From Desulfovibrio sp. (lineage in GTDB: Bacteria > Desulfobacterota > Desulfovibrionia > Desulfovibrionales > Desulfovibrionaceae), in NCBI GenBank assembly GCA_030145055.1, contig JAQYWK010000003.1:620001-684000 (forward strand): DNA of 64,000 nucleotides, given 5' to 3'. The first letter of the stretch is position 1. Each line of letters begins with the position of its first letter. The notes under the pieces were generated by a model. It worked only from the letters and a program-made list of their open reading frames with translations, searched no databases and had not been told where the DNA came from. Shown one piece after another: positions 17,171-25,683 of the stretch. The position numbers and the translations under genes were made by a program.

Positions 17171-19377
17171 GAGGCCACCTTCCTTGTTACGGAAACGATT
17201 GTTTCATGCAAAGCCGCGTTACCACAGATCTCGTCATAACCTTCTTGAAGCACCGCTGACATGCTGGCGCCCTCACCGAAGATAAGACTGAGCTGAGGCG
17301 ACAAGGCTCCAAATCCTGAGAGCATATAGACTGTGTCCTCGCGGATTCCGTCAGTAATCTCTACTTTAAGTTCTCCCCTGCCGACCGAGCTGGCAACTTC
17401 CACAGTATCACCGGGCTGAATGCCGAGATTCTTGGCAGACGCTGTATTCAGCCACAGAGTATTAGGACCAGTCAGTTGATGGAGGACCGCATTGTTTTGC
17501 GATGAAGTCTGCGTAACCATAGCGCTTCGTCCAACGACCATGCGGAACCGGTTTTTAGGAACCTTGGAAGGAGGTGAATAAACAGGCATCGGGTCTACGC
17601 CCATGCCTTCGTACCGACTATTATACAGCTCTATTTTTTTACTTAAAGTCTTGTAAACCCGATCCTCATAGATGCCGTAGACCTTGCTTGGGTTATAATA
17701 AACTCCATCCTCAGCCAGCGCATTGGCTGCATTCGGAAGGCCACGAAGTTGCTTTTCACGATATTCCTCTATGGTAAAATCGAAGTATTCGCCCAGCTCC
17801 AACTTACCGGCAACAGACTTGAGTATATCAAAGACGGGCCGCGACTCGTACATAGCCGGAACCACTGCGTCACGCTGAACAACACAGGCGCAGGCTACCG
17901 AGCCTTGAAGGCCGGAAGCAGGGTCCTGACGTTCAAGAGAGCTTGGCGCAGGCAGAACCAAATCAGCCATCCATGCAGTATCACTCATGGCAACATCCAC
18001 CACAGTCATAAACTCCATCGCGTTTGCCATTTCTATGGTTTTGGCGCGATTAGGGGCAGTGCCGAGCGGATTAGTTTTGTAAACAAACCATCCCTTAATA
18101 GGATATGGCTTGCCAGAAAGAACTGCATCGCGGGTGAGAACAAAAGAACCGTCATGCTCAAACATCATGGGCACTTTATGAGCATCTACGCGATCATCAG
18201 GGTTATCATCATACCAAGGTGCGTCATAAGGCACACCCTTAAGCCCTACTTCACGTGCGGCAAGAAGTCCGCCCGGCTGATCCCAGTTACTAAGAAGAGC
18301 ATTCACTATGGCGAAGCTACGTCTGATCTGGGTAGAATTTTTGTAATCCGAAGTTCTGCGGCCCGGATAAATCATTGCCGCAGGAGCCGCCGCAGCAAGC
18401 TCTCTAGCTATGCGAGCTATATCCTCAGCCGGAATTCCGCACTCTTCAGCAGCAAATCGCGGATCATACTTTTGAACGTGCTCACGGAGCTGATCAATCC
18501 CGTAAGTTTTATCCTGAATCCAAGTTTCATTATATAATTTTTCGTTGATAATGACGTGCGCAAGAGCCAGCATGAACGCCATATCTGTACCGGGACGAAT
18601 CGGATACCACTCATTAGCGAGGGCCGCAGTCTTGGTATAGCGGGGATCAAGAACCACCAGCTTTGTTCCTTTTTGCATGGCGGTCATAAGATCTATGGAA
18701 TCCGGCGTAACCAATGCTTCAAAGCGATTAGCACCTGCCATAATTATATATTTGCTATTCAACACGTCCGCAAAAGGAACTTCACCGAAGGTATCTAGAA
18801 AGGCTCTGCTACCACTAAGAAGACACAAAGATTCATGCGATGTAACATTATAAGAACCATAAACCTCAGCAAAACGGCCTACGAATTGCGATTGCAGATC
18901 GGCGCCCGCACTAAAAAGATGCCCACAAGAGGTATACTTTTTACGGATGTCCTGCATCTTTTCGGCCATCAGATCCAAGGCTTCGTCCCAAGGAATACGC
19001 TGCCATTTACCTTCGCCACGCGCCCCTTTTCTAAGAAGGGGGTATTTGAGGCGGTCAGGATCGTATAGCTGAGCAACACCTGCATTACCGCGGGCGCAGA
19101 GCATTCCTCTAGACTTAATAAATTTGGGGTTAGGATCGAGCTTTTTAACTACACCGTCTTGTACTCTAGCGATGCAACCGCACTTATTAAAGCACATGTC
19201 ACACACAGAATAAGCGGAACTCCACTCACCGGAGGACTGAGCAGCATGAGCCAAGCTGGGCTCAAGTCCGCCAAGTACAGGAACACTTCCGGCAGCCGCA
19301 GCCGCAATAAGCCCTGAGGCCTTAAAGAAATCACGGCGAGATAGTTTCATATTGTCTTTGGCCACTTCCACCTCCAT
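17167..19377 (-). CDS. Tat-exported molybdopterin oxidoreductase, thiosulfate/polysulfide reductase type
   Basis: A 736-residue catalytic subunit of the DMSO-reductase superfamily. The N-terminus has a Tat signal (SRRDFFKASGLIAAAAAG). An Fe-S motif follows (CDMCFNKCGC... and a fourth Cys in MLCARGNAG). The Mo-ligand region reads SHESLCLLSGSRAF, so a Cys ligand as in PhsA/PsrA. The molybdopterin-dinucleotide domain is at the C-terminus. Size and motifs fit thiosulfate, polysulfide or a related sulfur or arsenic substrate; adjacent rhodaneses favour a sulfur substrate. ATG 19377 lacks a good ribosome site; GTG 19365 has GGAGG five bases upstream and may be the true start. TorD chaperone nearby. 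Confidence 0.9.
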   Translation of the reverse strand: MEVEVAKDNMKLSRRDFFKASGLIAAAAAGSVPVLGGLEPSLAHAAQSSGEWSSAYSVCDMCFNKCGCIARVQDGVVKKLDPNPKFIKSRGMLCARGNAGVAQLYDPDRLKYPLLRKGARGEGKWQRIPWDEALDLMAEKMQDIRKKYTSCGHLFSAGADLQSQFVGRFAEVYGSYNVTSHESLCLLSGSRAFLDTFGEVPFADVLNSKYIIMAGANRFEALVTPDSIDLMTAMQKGTKLVVLDPRYTKTAALANEWYPIRPGTDMAFMLALAHVIINEKLYNETWIQDKTYGIDQLREHVQKYDPRFAAEECGIPAEDIARIARELAAAAPAAMIYPGRRTSDYKNSTQIRRSFAIVNALLSNWDQPGGLLAAREVGLKGVPYDAPWYDDNPDDRVDAHKVPMMFEHDGSFVLTRDAVLSGKPYPIKGWFVYKTNPLGTAPNRAKTIEMANAMEFMTVVDVAMSDTAWMADLVLPAPSSLERQDPASGLQGSVACACVVQRDAVVPAMYESRPVFDILKSVAGKLELGEYFDFTIEEYREKQLRGLPNAANALAEDGVYYNPSKVYGIYEDRVYKTLSKKIELYNSRYEGMGVDPMPVYSPPSKVPKNRFRMVVGRSAMVTQTSSQNNAVLHQLTGPNTLWLNTASAKNLGIQPGDTVEVASSVGRGELKVEITDGIREDTVYMLSGFGALSPQLSLIFGEGASMSAVLQEGYDEICGNAALHETIVSVTRKVAS

Positions 19378-19413
19378 GTTCGAATCAGTGGAAAGTAATC
19401 GAGGTTTAGATCA

Positions 19414-19439
19414 TGCGGCGGAGGAAATCCCCCGCCGCA
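19414..19439 (-). other. intercistronic GC-rich stem-loop
   Basis: Perfect 8-bp arms (19414-19421 and 19432-19439) lie between the cytochrome c and molybdoenzyme genes. No T-run follows on the minus strand, so it is probably an mRNA stability or processing hairpin rather than a terminator. Confidence 0.55.
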
Positions 19440-19454
19440 GAATTTTAAATAAAA

Positions 19455-19778
19455 CTAGCTACACTTAGCCGGGGTCGGGGAATCCTTGGCGAAATCATGC
19501 AGGTAAGTGAATATGTCGTTCAAGTCTTTTTCGCTGACGCCATTCCAATCAGGAGAACACTGAATCTTGGATGTGTCAGAGAATGTTGCAGTCCACCCAG
19601 CTTGAGTCTTACTGTTAGGACTAAGATCGGAAGCACTATCGCCGTGACAGGTACGGCAGTGCTTTCTGTAAAGGAATTTACCTTTGCGAGCGTTACCGTC
19701 ACCCATTGCAGTAGCCATGCTCGCAATTGAAAGGACCAGCAAAACACCGAGAAGAAGACTAATCATTTTACGATTCAT
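19455..19778 (-). CDS. periplasmic monoheme cytochrome c
   Basis: A 107-residue exported c-type cytochrome with a signal peptide of about 24 residues (ending TAMG region) and one heme site, HCRTCHGD. The C-terminus has a cytochrome-c-like helix (SEKDLNDIFTYLHDFA). No methionine follows the heme motif, so the usual distal Met ligand is missing; two extra cysteines (IQCSPDW and the C-terminal AKCS) are present. Start at ATG 19778 because GGAGG lies 6 nt upstream. It is the first gene of the operon and probably an electron or sulfur carrier for the reductase. Confidence 0.88.
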   Translation of the reverse strand: MNRKMISLLLGVLLVLSIASMATAMGDGNARKGKFLYRKHCRTCHGDSASDLSPNSKTQAGWTATFSDTSKIQCSPDWNGVSEKDLNDIFTYLHDFAKDSPTPAKCS

Positions 19779-19866
19779 TACAATCCTCCAAAATTTTCTT
19801 TTTACATACCACCCTCTACATCTTTTTAATAGAGGGTCGACGAATTTCATCAAATATTACGATCTT

Positions 19867-19895
19867 ACTATACCCCCACGGGGTAGGGGTGTCAA
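19867..19895 (-). promoter_or_regulatory. sigma-70 promoter with CsoR/CstR-type operator in its spacer
   Basis: On the minus strand TTGACA (19890-19895), a 17-nt spacer and TATAGT (19867-19872) form a near-consensus promoter for the cytochrome c-molybdoenzyme operon, about 90 nt before its first start codon. The spacer holds an inverted repeat TACCCC-3 nt-GGGGTA (19871-19885). This is the G-tract palindrome typical of CsoR/CstR-family operators, placed to block RNA polymerase. The likely binder is the CstR-like protein encoded at 12395-12682. Confidence 0.82.
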
Positions 19896-20230
19896 CGAAG
19901 TTTCAAAAAAACAACGTGTGTAAAATCAATATATTGTACAAAAAAGTAACATTTATTTATTATGAGGAGTATCTTTAATAAGATCAGAAGGGCGAATTGC
20001 GCTTTGATATTAGACATAAAAAACACGAGTATTTTCGAAAAAATATCTGAGACAATTGCTATCGCAACAGATATGGAAAGACTGAACGCAAAAGAACAGG
20101 CGGCTTTATAACAAACAGCCCTTCCGATTTTACGCCAAGTTGTGTATGATTTCATATCTATAGCAATACTAAATGATTTTACCTGCGTACTATCATTTCT
20201 TCGTGAACCTCATATTTTGGGAGACTAATC
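19896..20230. other. intergenic region, no gene seen
   Basis: AT-rich spacer between the divergent cytochrome c and lipoprotein genes. I see no convincing gene. The promoter of the sulfur operon lies at its left edge, and the lipoprotein promoter presumably lies at its right. Confidence 0.4.
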
Positions 20231-20710
20231 ATGAAAAAAACATCCTACTCAGCACTGCTCATTATCATTCTAGCACTATTTATTTCCGGCTGCGCAAAAA
20301 ACACCTCAAATTATAACGATTCATATAATCCAAGCTCGCAGCAATCAGACTATGGAAATTCATTTACCGAAGTGTCAGACAAGACAGAAGCGTTTTACAG
20401 CGGATATTTTCAAGTTGTCGGAAGTGGCTCGGGAGGATCGAAATCAACAGCTCTAAACGCAGCACGCTCCGATGCGAAGGCAAGGCTAGCGGATATAATT
20501 GAGGGACTTGAATATGAAAGAAATTCGCTTATCACAAGTGGCCAAATTGCAAACAATAAAATCCATTTAGAAGCAAGAAATCTGGCCAATTCGGCTTCAA
20601 CATGTGGCGAACATTACAATTCAAATACACAAAATGCGGAAGTTTGCCTGAAGCTCAGCCTTAGAACAGGAAGACTTCAGGATTTGGTTGAGGATTTAGT
20701 TATCAGGTAA
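20231..20710 (+). CDS. small lipoprotein, unknown
   Basis: A 159-residue exported lipoprotein with signal peptide and lipobox ISGC (Cys about 21). The mature part is Ser/Asn-rich, then has a segment GYFQVVGSGSGGSKSTALNAARSDAKARLADII. That segment resembles the LPP20/DUF4384-like pattern in which a GxG turn is followed by an Ala-rich helix with many AxxxA spacings. Function unknown; outer-membrane location is likely. It stands alone, 335 nt from the divergent sulfur operon. RBS GGGAG lies before the ATG. Confidence 0.75.
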   Translation: MKKTSYSALLIIILALFISGCAKNTSNYNDSYNPSSQQSDYGNSFTEVSDKTEAFYSGYFQVVGSGSGGSKSTALNAARSDAKARLADIIEGLEYERNSLITSGQIANNKIHLEARNLANSASTCGEHYNSNTQNAEVCLKLSLRTGRLQDLVEDLVIR

Positions 20711-21180
20711 CGGGGAGAAACTCCCCCATGCACGTAAACTATCGAAAATATCTTTTTACGTTCTGTGAACTACTCATCCATTTACCGACTCGACCAAATA
20801 GCTCTAAGGGGCCTTTGCTTTGCCGCATAATTACTTTTTGGACTAAACAAAGACTATACAATTGTCATGAGAAAAAATGAACGATTCGAACTTAAAGGGA
20901 TCACGCTTTAGTCGACAATCTCAACGATATATTAATATAAATCGTGACCAATATCAGCTGCCAAAGACTATATACACTCACTTTTAAGCCATAAAGACGT
21001 ACAAAGCGGCTACGTAATTACTCAAATTTCACAGCTCGAACTCACCTCCCGCCACTTCAATTAAAATAAATCACTATTTCAGACACTTGATTATTCTATA
21101 ACACATTCCCATGTGAAAATTAACTCAACCCAGTTGACAAGCTCCTTCCCCACATGTAGAAGCGAATCATCGGCCACAAA
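20711..21180. other. 470-nt intergenic region, nothing recognised
   Basis: AT-rich sequence without a credible reading frame, tRNA or strong terminator on either strand. The part closest to 21181 merges into the promoter of the ridA operon. Confidence 0.4.
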
Positions 21181-21209
21181 TGTCGACATTAGACAAAATA
21201 CGATATAAT
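21181..21209 (+). promoter_or_regulatory. candidate sigma-70 promoter of the ridA operon
   Basis: A perfect -10 box TATAAT at 21204-21209 lies 17 nt after a weak -35 (TGTCGA, 21181-21186) and 27 nt before the ridA start codon. The -35 is poor, so an activator may help. Confidence 0.5.
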
Positions 21210-21235
21210 CACATTTTACACTGGAGAGAAACCAG

Positions 21236-21619
21236 ATGACCAAGCAAATCATTGAGACTTCTAACGCACCAGCTGCCATCGGACCTTATTCGCAAGCAGT
21301 TATCGCGGGCGACCTGCTTTTCACATCCGGGGCACTACCTATTGATCCTGCCACTGGCAAGATTATTGAAGGCGACATCGCAGGTCGTGCACATCAGGTT
21401 TTCAAAAACTTGACTGCCATTGCTAAAGAAGCTGGAACATCTCTCGACAATGCAGTGAAAGTCACTGTCTACCTTGCAGACATCGCCGACTTTCAGGCTG
21501 TCAATGCCGTTTATGGCGAATACTTCAACAAGCCTTTCCCTGCACGCAGCGCCTTTCAAGTCGCAGCTCTCCCTCTAGGTGCAGACATCGAAGTTGAAGC
21601 CATCATTACTCTTAAATAA
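21236..21619 (+). CDS. ridA: RidA family enamine/imine deaminase
   Basis: A 127-residue RidA (YjgF/YER057c) protein, full length for the family. Signature segments are APAAIGPYSQAV near the start, LFTSGALPIDP, and the C-terminal PARSAFQVAALPLGADIEVEAI with the catalytic Arg. RidA hydrolyses reactive 2-aminoacrylate made by PLP-dependent beta-elimination enzymes. The next gene, 24 nt downstream, encodes exactly such an enzyme, so this copy probably clears its aminoacrylate product. RBS GGAGA precedes the ATG by 8 nt. Confidence 0.95.
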   Translation: MTKQIIETSNAPAAIGPYSQAVIAGDLLFTSGALPIDPATGKIIEGDIAGRAHQVFKNLTAIAKEAGTSLDNAVKVTVYLADIADFQAVNAVYGEYFNKPFPARSAFQVAALPLGADIEVEAIITLK

Positions 21620-21643
21620 TTTTAACTCACTAAGGAGACTTCC

Positions 21644-22645
21644 ATGAATCTCGCTAAATTTTCCCGTCGTGGCTATGTCCAGACTCCAACACCTATCGAA
21701 GCTGCTCCAGCATTCTCTAAAGCACTCGGTGGTAAAGTAAATATTTTCATCAAACGTGATGACCTACTTCCTGGTTGCTCAGGTGGTAACAAAACCCGTA
21801 AGCTCGACTTCTGTATCGCAGATGCACTCGACAACGGTGCAGACACAATCATCACATGTGGTGCTGTTCAGTCCAACCATGCTCGTTTGACACTATCTTG
21901 GGCCGTCAAAGAAGGTATGGATTGTCACTTGATCCTTGAAGAACGTGTAAAAGGAAGCTACAAAACTGACGCTTCCGGTAACAACTTCCTCTTCCACATC
22001 ATGGGCGTAAAGAGCATCACTGTAGTTCCTGGCGGTTCTGACATGATGGCCGAAATGGAAAAACTATCTACCAAGCTTGCTGGTGAAGGCAAGAAACCTT
22101 ACATTATCCCTGGTGGAGCATCCAACACTATCGGTGCTACAGGTTACGTATCTTGCGCAGAAGAAACTCTTCAGCAGCTCTTCGAAACAGGCCTTAAGAT
22201 CGACCACATGATTGTTCCTAGTGGTAGCGCAGGCACACACGCTGGCGTAGTTGTTGGTATGGTTGGTTGTAACGCAAACATTCCAGTTAGCGGAATCAAC
22301 GTCAGCCGTACTAAAGATGTTCAGGAAAAGATCGTCCACAAGCTTGCAGTAGCAACTGCTGAGCGCGTTGGCGTAAAGGGCGGCATCGACGCTTCTGAAA
22401 TCACATGTTTCGACGGATACGTTGGACCTGGCTACTCACTACCTACCGATTCCATGATCGAAGCTGTCAAATTACTAGCATCCACTGAAAGCATTCTGCT
22501 TGACCCTGTATATTCAGGTAAGGCAATGGCTGGACTAGTTGACCTCGTTCGCAACGGCCACTTCCCTGAAGGTTCAAATGTCCTGTTCCTGCATACCGGC
22601 GGATCACCGGCACTGTATGCTTACCTTGACACTTTCTTAGACTAG
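21644..22645 (+). CDS. D-cysteine desulfhydrase / cysteate sulfo-lyase family PLP enzyme
   Basis: A 333-residue fold-type II PLP enzyme of the ACC deaminase/D-cysteine desulfhydrase group. The PLP lysine lies in SGGNKTRKL (about residue 50). QSNHARLT supplies the cofactor/substrate loop, SGSAGTHAG the phosphate cradle, and FLHTGGSPALYAY the C-terminal motif. NKTRKL resembles L-cysteate sulfo-lyase (CuyA) more than NKLRKL of E. coli DcyD, as I remember those sequences. Either reaction gives pyruvate and ammonia plus sulfide or sulfite, via aminoacrylate. With RidA upstream and a TRAP importer downstream, a scavenging pathway for D-cysteine, cysteate or a similar compound is inferred. Confidence 0.85.
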   Translation: MNLAKFSRRGYVQTPTPIEAAPAFSKALGGKVNIFIKRDDLLPGCSGGNKTRKLDFCIADALDNGADTIITCGAVQSNHARLTLSWAVKEGMDCHLILEERVKGSYKTDASGNNFLFHIMGVKSITVVPGGSDMMAEMEKLSTKLAGEGKKPYIIPGGASNTIGATGYVSCAEETLQQLFETGLKIDHMIVPSGSAGTHAGVVVGMVGCNANIPVSGINVSRTKDVQEKIVHKLAVATAERVGVKGGIDASEITCFDGYVGPGYSLPTDSMIEAVKLLASTESILLDPVYSGKAMAGLVDLVRNGHFPEGSNVLFLHTGGSPALYAYLDTFLD

Positions 22646-22656
22646 TCGATTTATGG

Positions 22657-22683
22657 CCCGTGCTTTTTAAAAGCGCGGGTCTT
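22657..22683 (+). terminator. attenuating terminator between lyase and TRAP genes
   Basis: A strong stem (22657-22679, arms CCCGTGCTTTT / AAAGCGCGGG with one G-U) followed by TCTTT. It lies between the lyase gene and dctP on the same strand and probably lowers or separates their expression. Confidence 0.7.
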
Positions 22684-22767
22684 TCAATAATGGGCAAAGG
22701 CTGCAAAATTCTATAATGTGAAACAGACTACTCTAAGAACTGTTTCCACAACTAAGGAGAAAACATC

Positions 22768-23763
22768 ATGTCTCGCATGAAAATTATGCTGATCGCTCTG
22801 GTAGCCTTCGTGGCAATGTCCACCGCTGCCATTGCTGGGCCTACTGTTATCAAATTGGCTCACCCCAACGTCCCTCAGCACCCAATGGGTCAGGGTTTTG
22901 AAAAATTTAAAGAACTAGTTGAAACTCGTACCAACGGCGAATTCCGTGTTGACATTTACGACAGTTCTAAATTCGGTAACTTCGACTCCGTTGTTCAGGG
23001 CCTCCAGTTCAACATGTTGCAGATGGGTTCCGCTGCCACTCCAAATCTGGCGCCCTTCTCTGACGACTTCCTGCTCTTCGACCTTCCTTTTCTGTTCCCT
23101 ACATACGAGTCCTCTGACTTGATCACCGATGGTCCTATCGGCATTAACGCAGCTAAAGCTCTTGAAAGAACCGGCATCATTGGTCTTGGTTACATCGAAA
23201 TCGGTTTCCGTAACATCTGGAACAACAAACGCACCGTCAAGACCATGGCTGATGCCAAGGGACTGAAGATTCGTTCTACTCCTTCTAAAGCTCACATCGC
23301 CACATTAAAAGACCTTGGCATGAACCCTACCCCTATTTCTTGGGGCGAAGTTTACACAGCTCTTCAGCAGAAAACAGTTGATGGTATTGACATCGACCTC
23401 AACCTCGCATGGCACAATAACTTCCCTGAAGTTACTAACAATCTCACTATTGTTAACAGCCTCTACAGTCCACACTTGGTCATGATGTCCAAAAAATTCT
23501 TGGACTCCCTGTCCGACACAAATAAAGTTATCATCCTTGAAGCATTCGAAGAATCCAAACTCTACGAACGCAAACTCATCCGTGATGGTGAGAAAGAAAT
23601 CTTGACTAAGCTCGCCGGCAAAGGCGTGACTGTCTACACTCTTACTCCTGAAGAACGTGCACGCTGGGCTGAAGCCACCAAAGGTGTCTACAATCAGTTT
23701 GAAAAACGTATCGGTAAGGATCTGATTAATCGTGCCAAGGCGACGATCGCTGCTGGCAAGTAA
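22768..23763 (+). CDS. dctP: TRAP transporter substrate-binding protein (DctP family)
   Basis: A 331-residue periplasmic receptor with a Sec signal peptide (1-23, ending AIAG). DctP-family features include the N-terminal VIKLAHPNVPQHPMGQG, YIEIGFRNIWNNKR, the KGLKIRSTPSKAHI segment with the Arg that binds substrate carboxylate, and PTPISWGEVYTALQQKTVDG. It hands a carboxylate or sulfonate to the DctQM membrane proteins encoded next, using the ion gradient rather than ATP. Its partner genes suggest an amino-acid-like sulfur compound as ligand. Confidence 0.93.
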   Translation: MSRMKIMLIALVAFVAMSTAAIAGPTVIKLAHPNVPQHPMGQGFEKFKELVETRTNGEFRVDIYDSSKFGNFDSVVQGLQFNMLQMGSAATPNLAPFSDDFLLFDLPFLFPTYESSDLITDGPIGINAAKALERTGIIGLGYIEIGFRNIWNNKRTVKTMADAKGLKIRSTPSKAHIATLKDLGMNPTPISWGEVYTALQQKTVDGIDIDLNLAWHNNFPEVTNNLTIVNSLYSPHLVMMSKKFLDSLSDTNKVIILEAFEESKLYERKLIRDGEKEILTKLAGKGVTVYTLTPEERARWAEATKGVYNQFEKRIGKDLINRAKATIAAGK

Positions 23764-23838
23764 CATCCTTTGTTGACCGCCGGACTCCCTCTCAAAGAGT
23801 TCGGCGGCCAACACTTTAGGAACAACCACGAGAGTATC

Positions 23839-24330
23839 ATGAGTAAGAATTATTTAGATAAAGTCGAAGGGATTGTCTCTTCTGCTTGCTTGGGTGGGAT
23901 GGCATTGCTCATCGCAATCCAAGTCTTCCAGAGGTACGTCTTGCAAAGCTCACTTGACTGGTCCGAAGAGTTAGCACGCTATCTCTTCATCTGGTCAGTC
24001 TACGTGGGGTGCAGCTACGCTACGCAGAAAGACAGGCACCTGGAGGTCACAATCCTCCGCAATTTCTTCGGCGTTACGGTCGCCAAATACGTTACTTTGG
24101 CCGCCTATGTTGCCACCATTGGATTTTGCATCTGCGTCTCAGTATGGGGCTTTCAGATGGTACAATTCCTGGCTGGCACCGGACAAAAAACACCAGCTCT
24201 AGAAGTCCCAGTGTACTGGGTTTTCCTAAGTGTTCCGGTTGGCATGGGCCTCATGGCTATCAGAACTGCTCAGCGCGTTCTGTCTATTCTCCGGGGTGAA
24301 GTCGATTTCTCATCCCCGTCTTGCAAATAG
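23839..24330 (+). CDS. dctQ: TRAP transporter small membrane subunit (DctQ family)
   Basis: About 163 residues, four membrane helices. It has the DctQ signature SLDWSEELARYLFIWSVYVG, then KDRHLEV, and VYWVFLSVPVGMGLMAI near the end. ATG 23839 is chosen, since upstream codons have no homology. It is 75 nt after dctP and 12 nt before dctM. Confidence 0.92.
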   Translation: MSKNYLDKVEGIVSSACLGGMALLIAIQVFQRYVLQSSLDWSEELARYLFIWSVYVGCSYATQKDRHLEVTILRNFFGVTVAKYVTLAAYVATIGFCICVSVWGFQMVQFLAGTGQKTPALEVPVYWVFLSVPVGMGLMAIRTAQRVLSILRGEVDFSSPSCK

Positions 24331-24342
24331 AAGGTTTGTTCA

Positions 24343-25623
24343 ATGGATACATCAATCGTACTAACATTTTTGGCTCTTGCCGCGTTCCTATTTTTGAGCG
24401 TTCCAATCGGCATTGCCATTGGCTTGAGTGTCATCGTAGGCATCGCGGTCGGCGATATTCTACCTTTTGAATTCCTTATTCAAAAAATGATCACGTCTCT
24501 GGACGTATTCCCTCTCATGGCTGTCCCGTTCTTTATTATGGCGGGAGAAATCATGCAAAAAGGGAGTATGGCCCACCGACTATTAACCGTATCAAAGAGC
24601 CTCGTCGGACACATAACCGGTGGTATGGCTCATATTTCAATCCTGACCAGCATGTTCTACGGCGCTCTATCCGGCTCTGCTCCAGCAACTGTTGCTGCAG
24701 TCGGTGGCATCATGATTCCATCCATGAAGAAAGAAGGCTACAGCACTTCTTTCTCCACAGCGGTCAACACAGCTGCAGGTTGCCTCGGCGTCATGATTCC
24801 TCCCAGTGTTCCGCTGATTATCTACGGAACAACTGCTGGAGTCTCTGTAGGTGACCTATTCATTGCAGGCGTCATTCCCGGCATATTCGTCGGTATCTGT
24901 CTGATGGTATGTAGCTACATACTTTCCAAAAAGTACGGGTACACTGGTTCCAGTGATCGTGCTTCTTTTAAAGAAATTATGAAAGCTCTCAGAGAATCCA
25001 TCGTGGCCCTAATGGTCCCGCTAATCGTTCTCGGAGGAATCTACGGCGGCCTTACAACTCCTACGGAAGCTGGTGTCATCGCGGTTCTGTACGCCTTCGT
25101 AGCTGAAGGCCTAGTCCTTCGCACCCTATCTTGGGAAAAAGTATGCCTGATCTTTAAGGGAACGGCACTAACTACAGCTTCGATCTTCCTCGTTGTTGCT
25201 ACCGCAACTGCGCTAGGACAGATATTACTATTCTACAATGTTCCCGATATGCTTGTAGAGATCCTCGTAGGCATCTCTGATAACAAGTACGTCCTGATCC
25301 CCATTATTCTGGTCTTCTTGCTCATTATGGGAACCTTCATGGACGCACTAGCGAACATCCTGATCTTGACTCCTCTGCTCCTGCCTGTTGTCAAGGTACT
25401 GGGCATGAATCCGATCCACTTCGGTATCGTCATGATCGTCTGCGCATCCATGGGCTTCCTGACCCCACCTGTTGGAGTCAATCTGTTCGTCGGATGTGGT
25501 ATTGGCGGCATTAGCATCGAAAAGCTCAGCGTGGCGGTACTACCGTTCTTGTTCACTATGGTGCTTGCATTGTTAGTAATTGTCTTCTTTCCACCCTTGA
25601 CCCTTTGGTTACCTGGTTTATAA
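24343..25623 (+). CDS. dctM: TRAP transporter large membrane subunit (DctM family)
   Basis: A 426-residue transport subunit with about 12 hydrophobic segments, the normal DctM size. Typical motifs are PLMAVPFFIMAGEIM, MFYGALSGSAPATVAAVG, PPSVPLIIYGTTAGVSVGDL and GFLTPPVGVNLFVG. It works with DctP and DctQ as a Na+-coupled importer. It ends 60 nt before the unknown 414-residue gene. Confidence 0.95.
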   Translation: MDTSIVLTFLALAAFLFLSVPIGIAIGLSVIVGIAVGDILPFEFLIQKMITSLDVFPLMAVPFFIMAGEIMQKGSMAHRLLTVSKSLVGHITGGMAHISILTSMFYGALSGSAPATVAAVGGIMIPSMKKEGYSTSFSTAVNTAAGCLGVMIPPSVPLIIYGTTAGVSVGDLFIAGVIPGIFVGICLMVCSYILSKKYGYTGSSDRASFKEIMKALRESIVALMVPLIVLGGIYGGLTTPTEAGVIAVLYAFVAEGLVLRTLSWEKVCLIFKGTALTTASIFLVVATATALGQILLFYNVPDMLVEILVGISDNKYVLIPIILVFLLIMGTFMDALANILILTPLLLPVVKVLGMNPIHFGIVMIVCASMGFLTPPVGVNLFVGCGIGGISIEKLSVAVLPFLFTMVLALLVIVFFPPLTLWLPGL

Positions 25624-25683
25624 ACGATCCTCGCTGTCCGTCGTCTCCTGCCGGCGGCGGGCAGCCCTTTTTTGGAGCACATT

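Noticed and set aside
19892-20155. An 87-residue minus-strand gene upstream of the sulfur operon
   Set aside because: No ribosome site, no recognisable protein, and it overlaps the operon promoter.
21091-21279. Minus-strand small gene before ridA
   Set aside because: It overlaps the ridA promoter and start and has no supporting signal.
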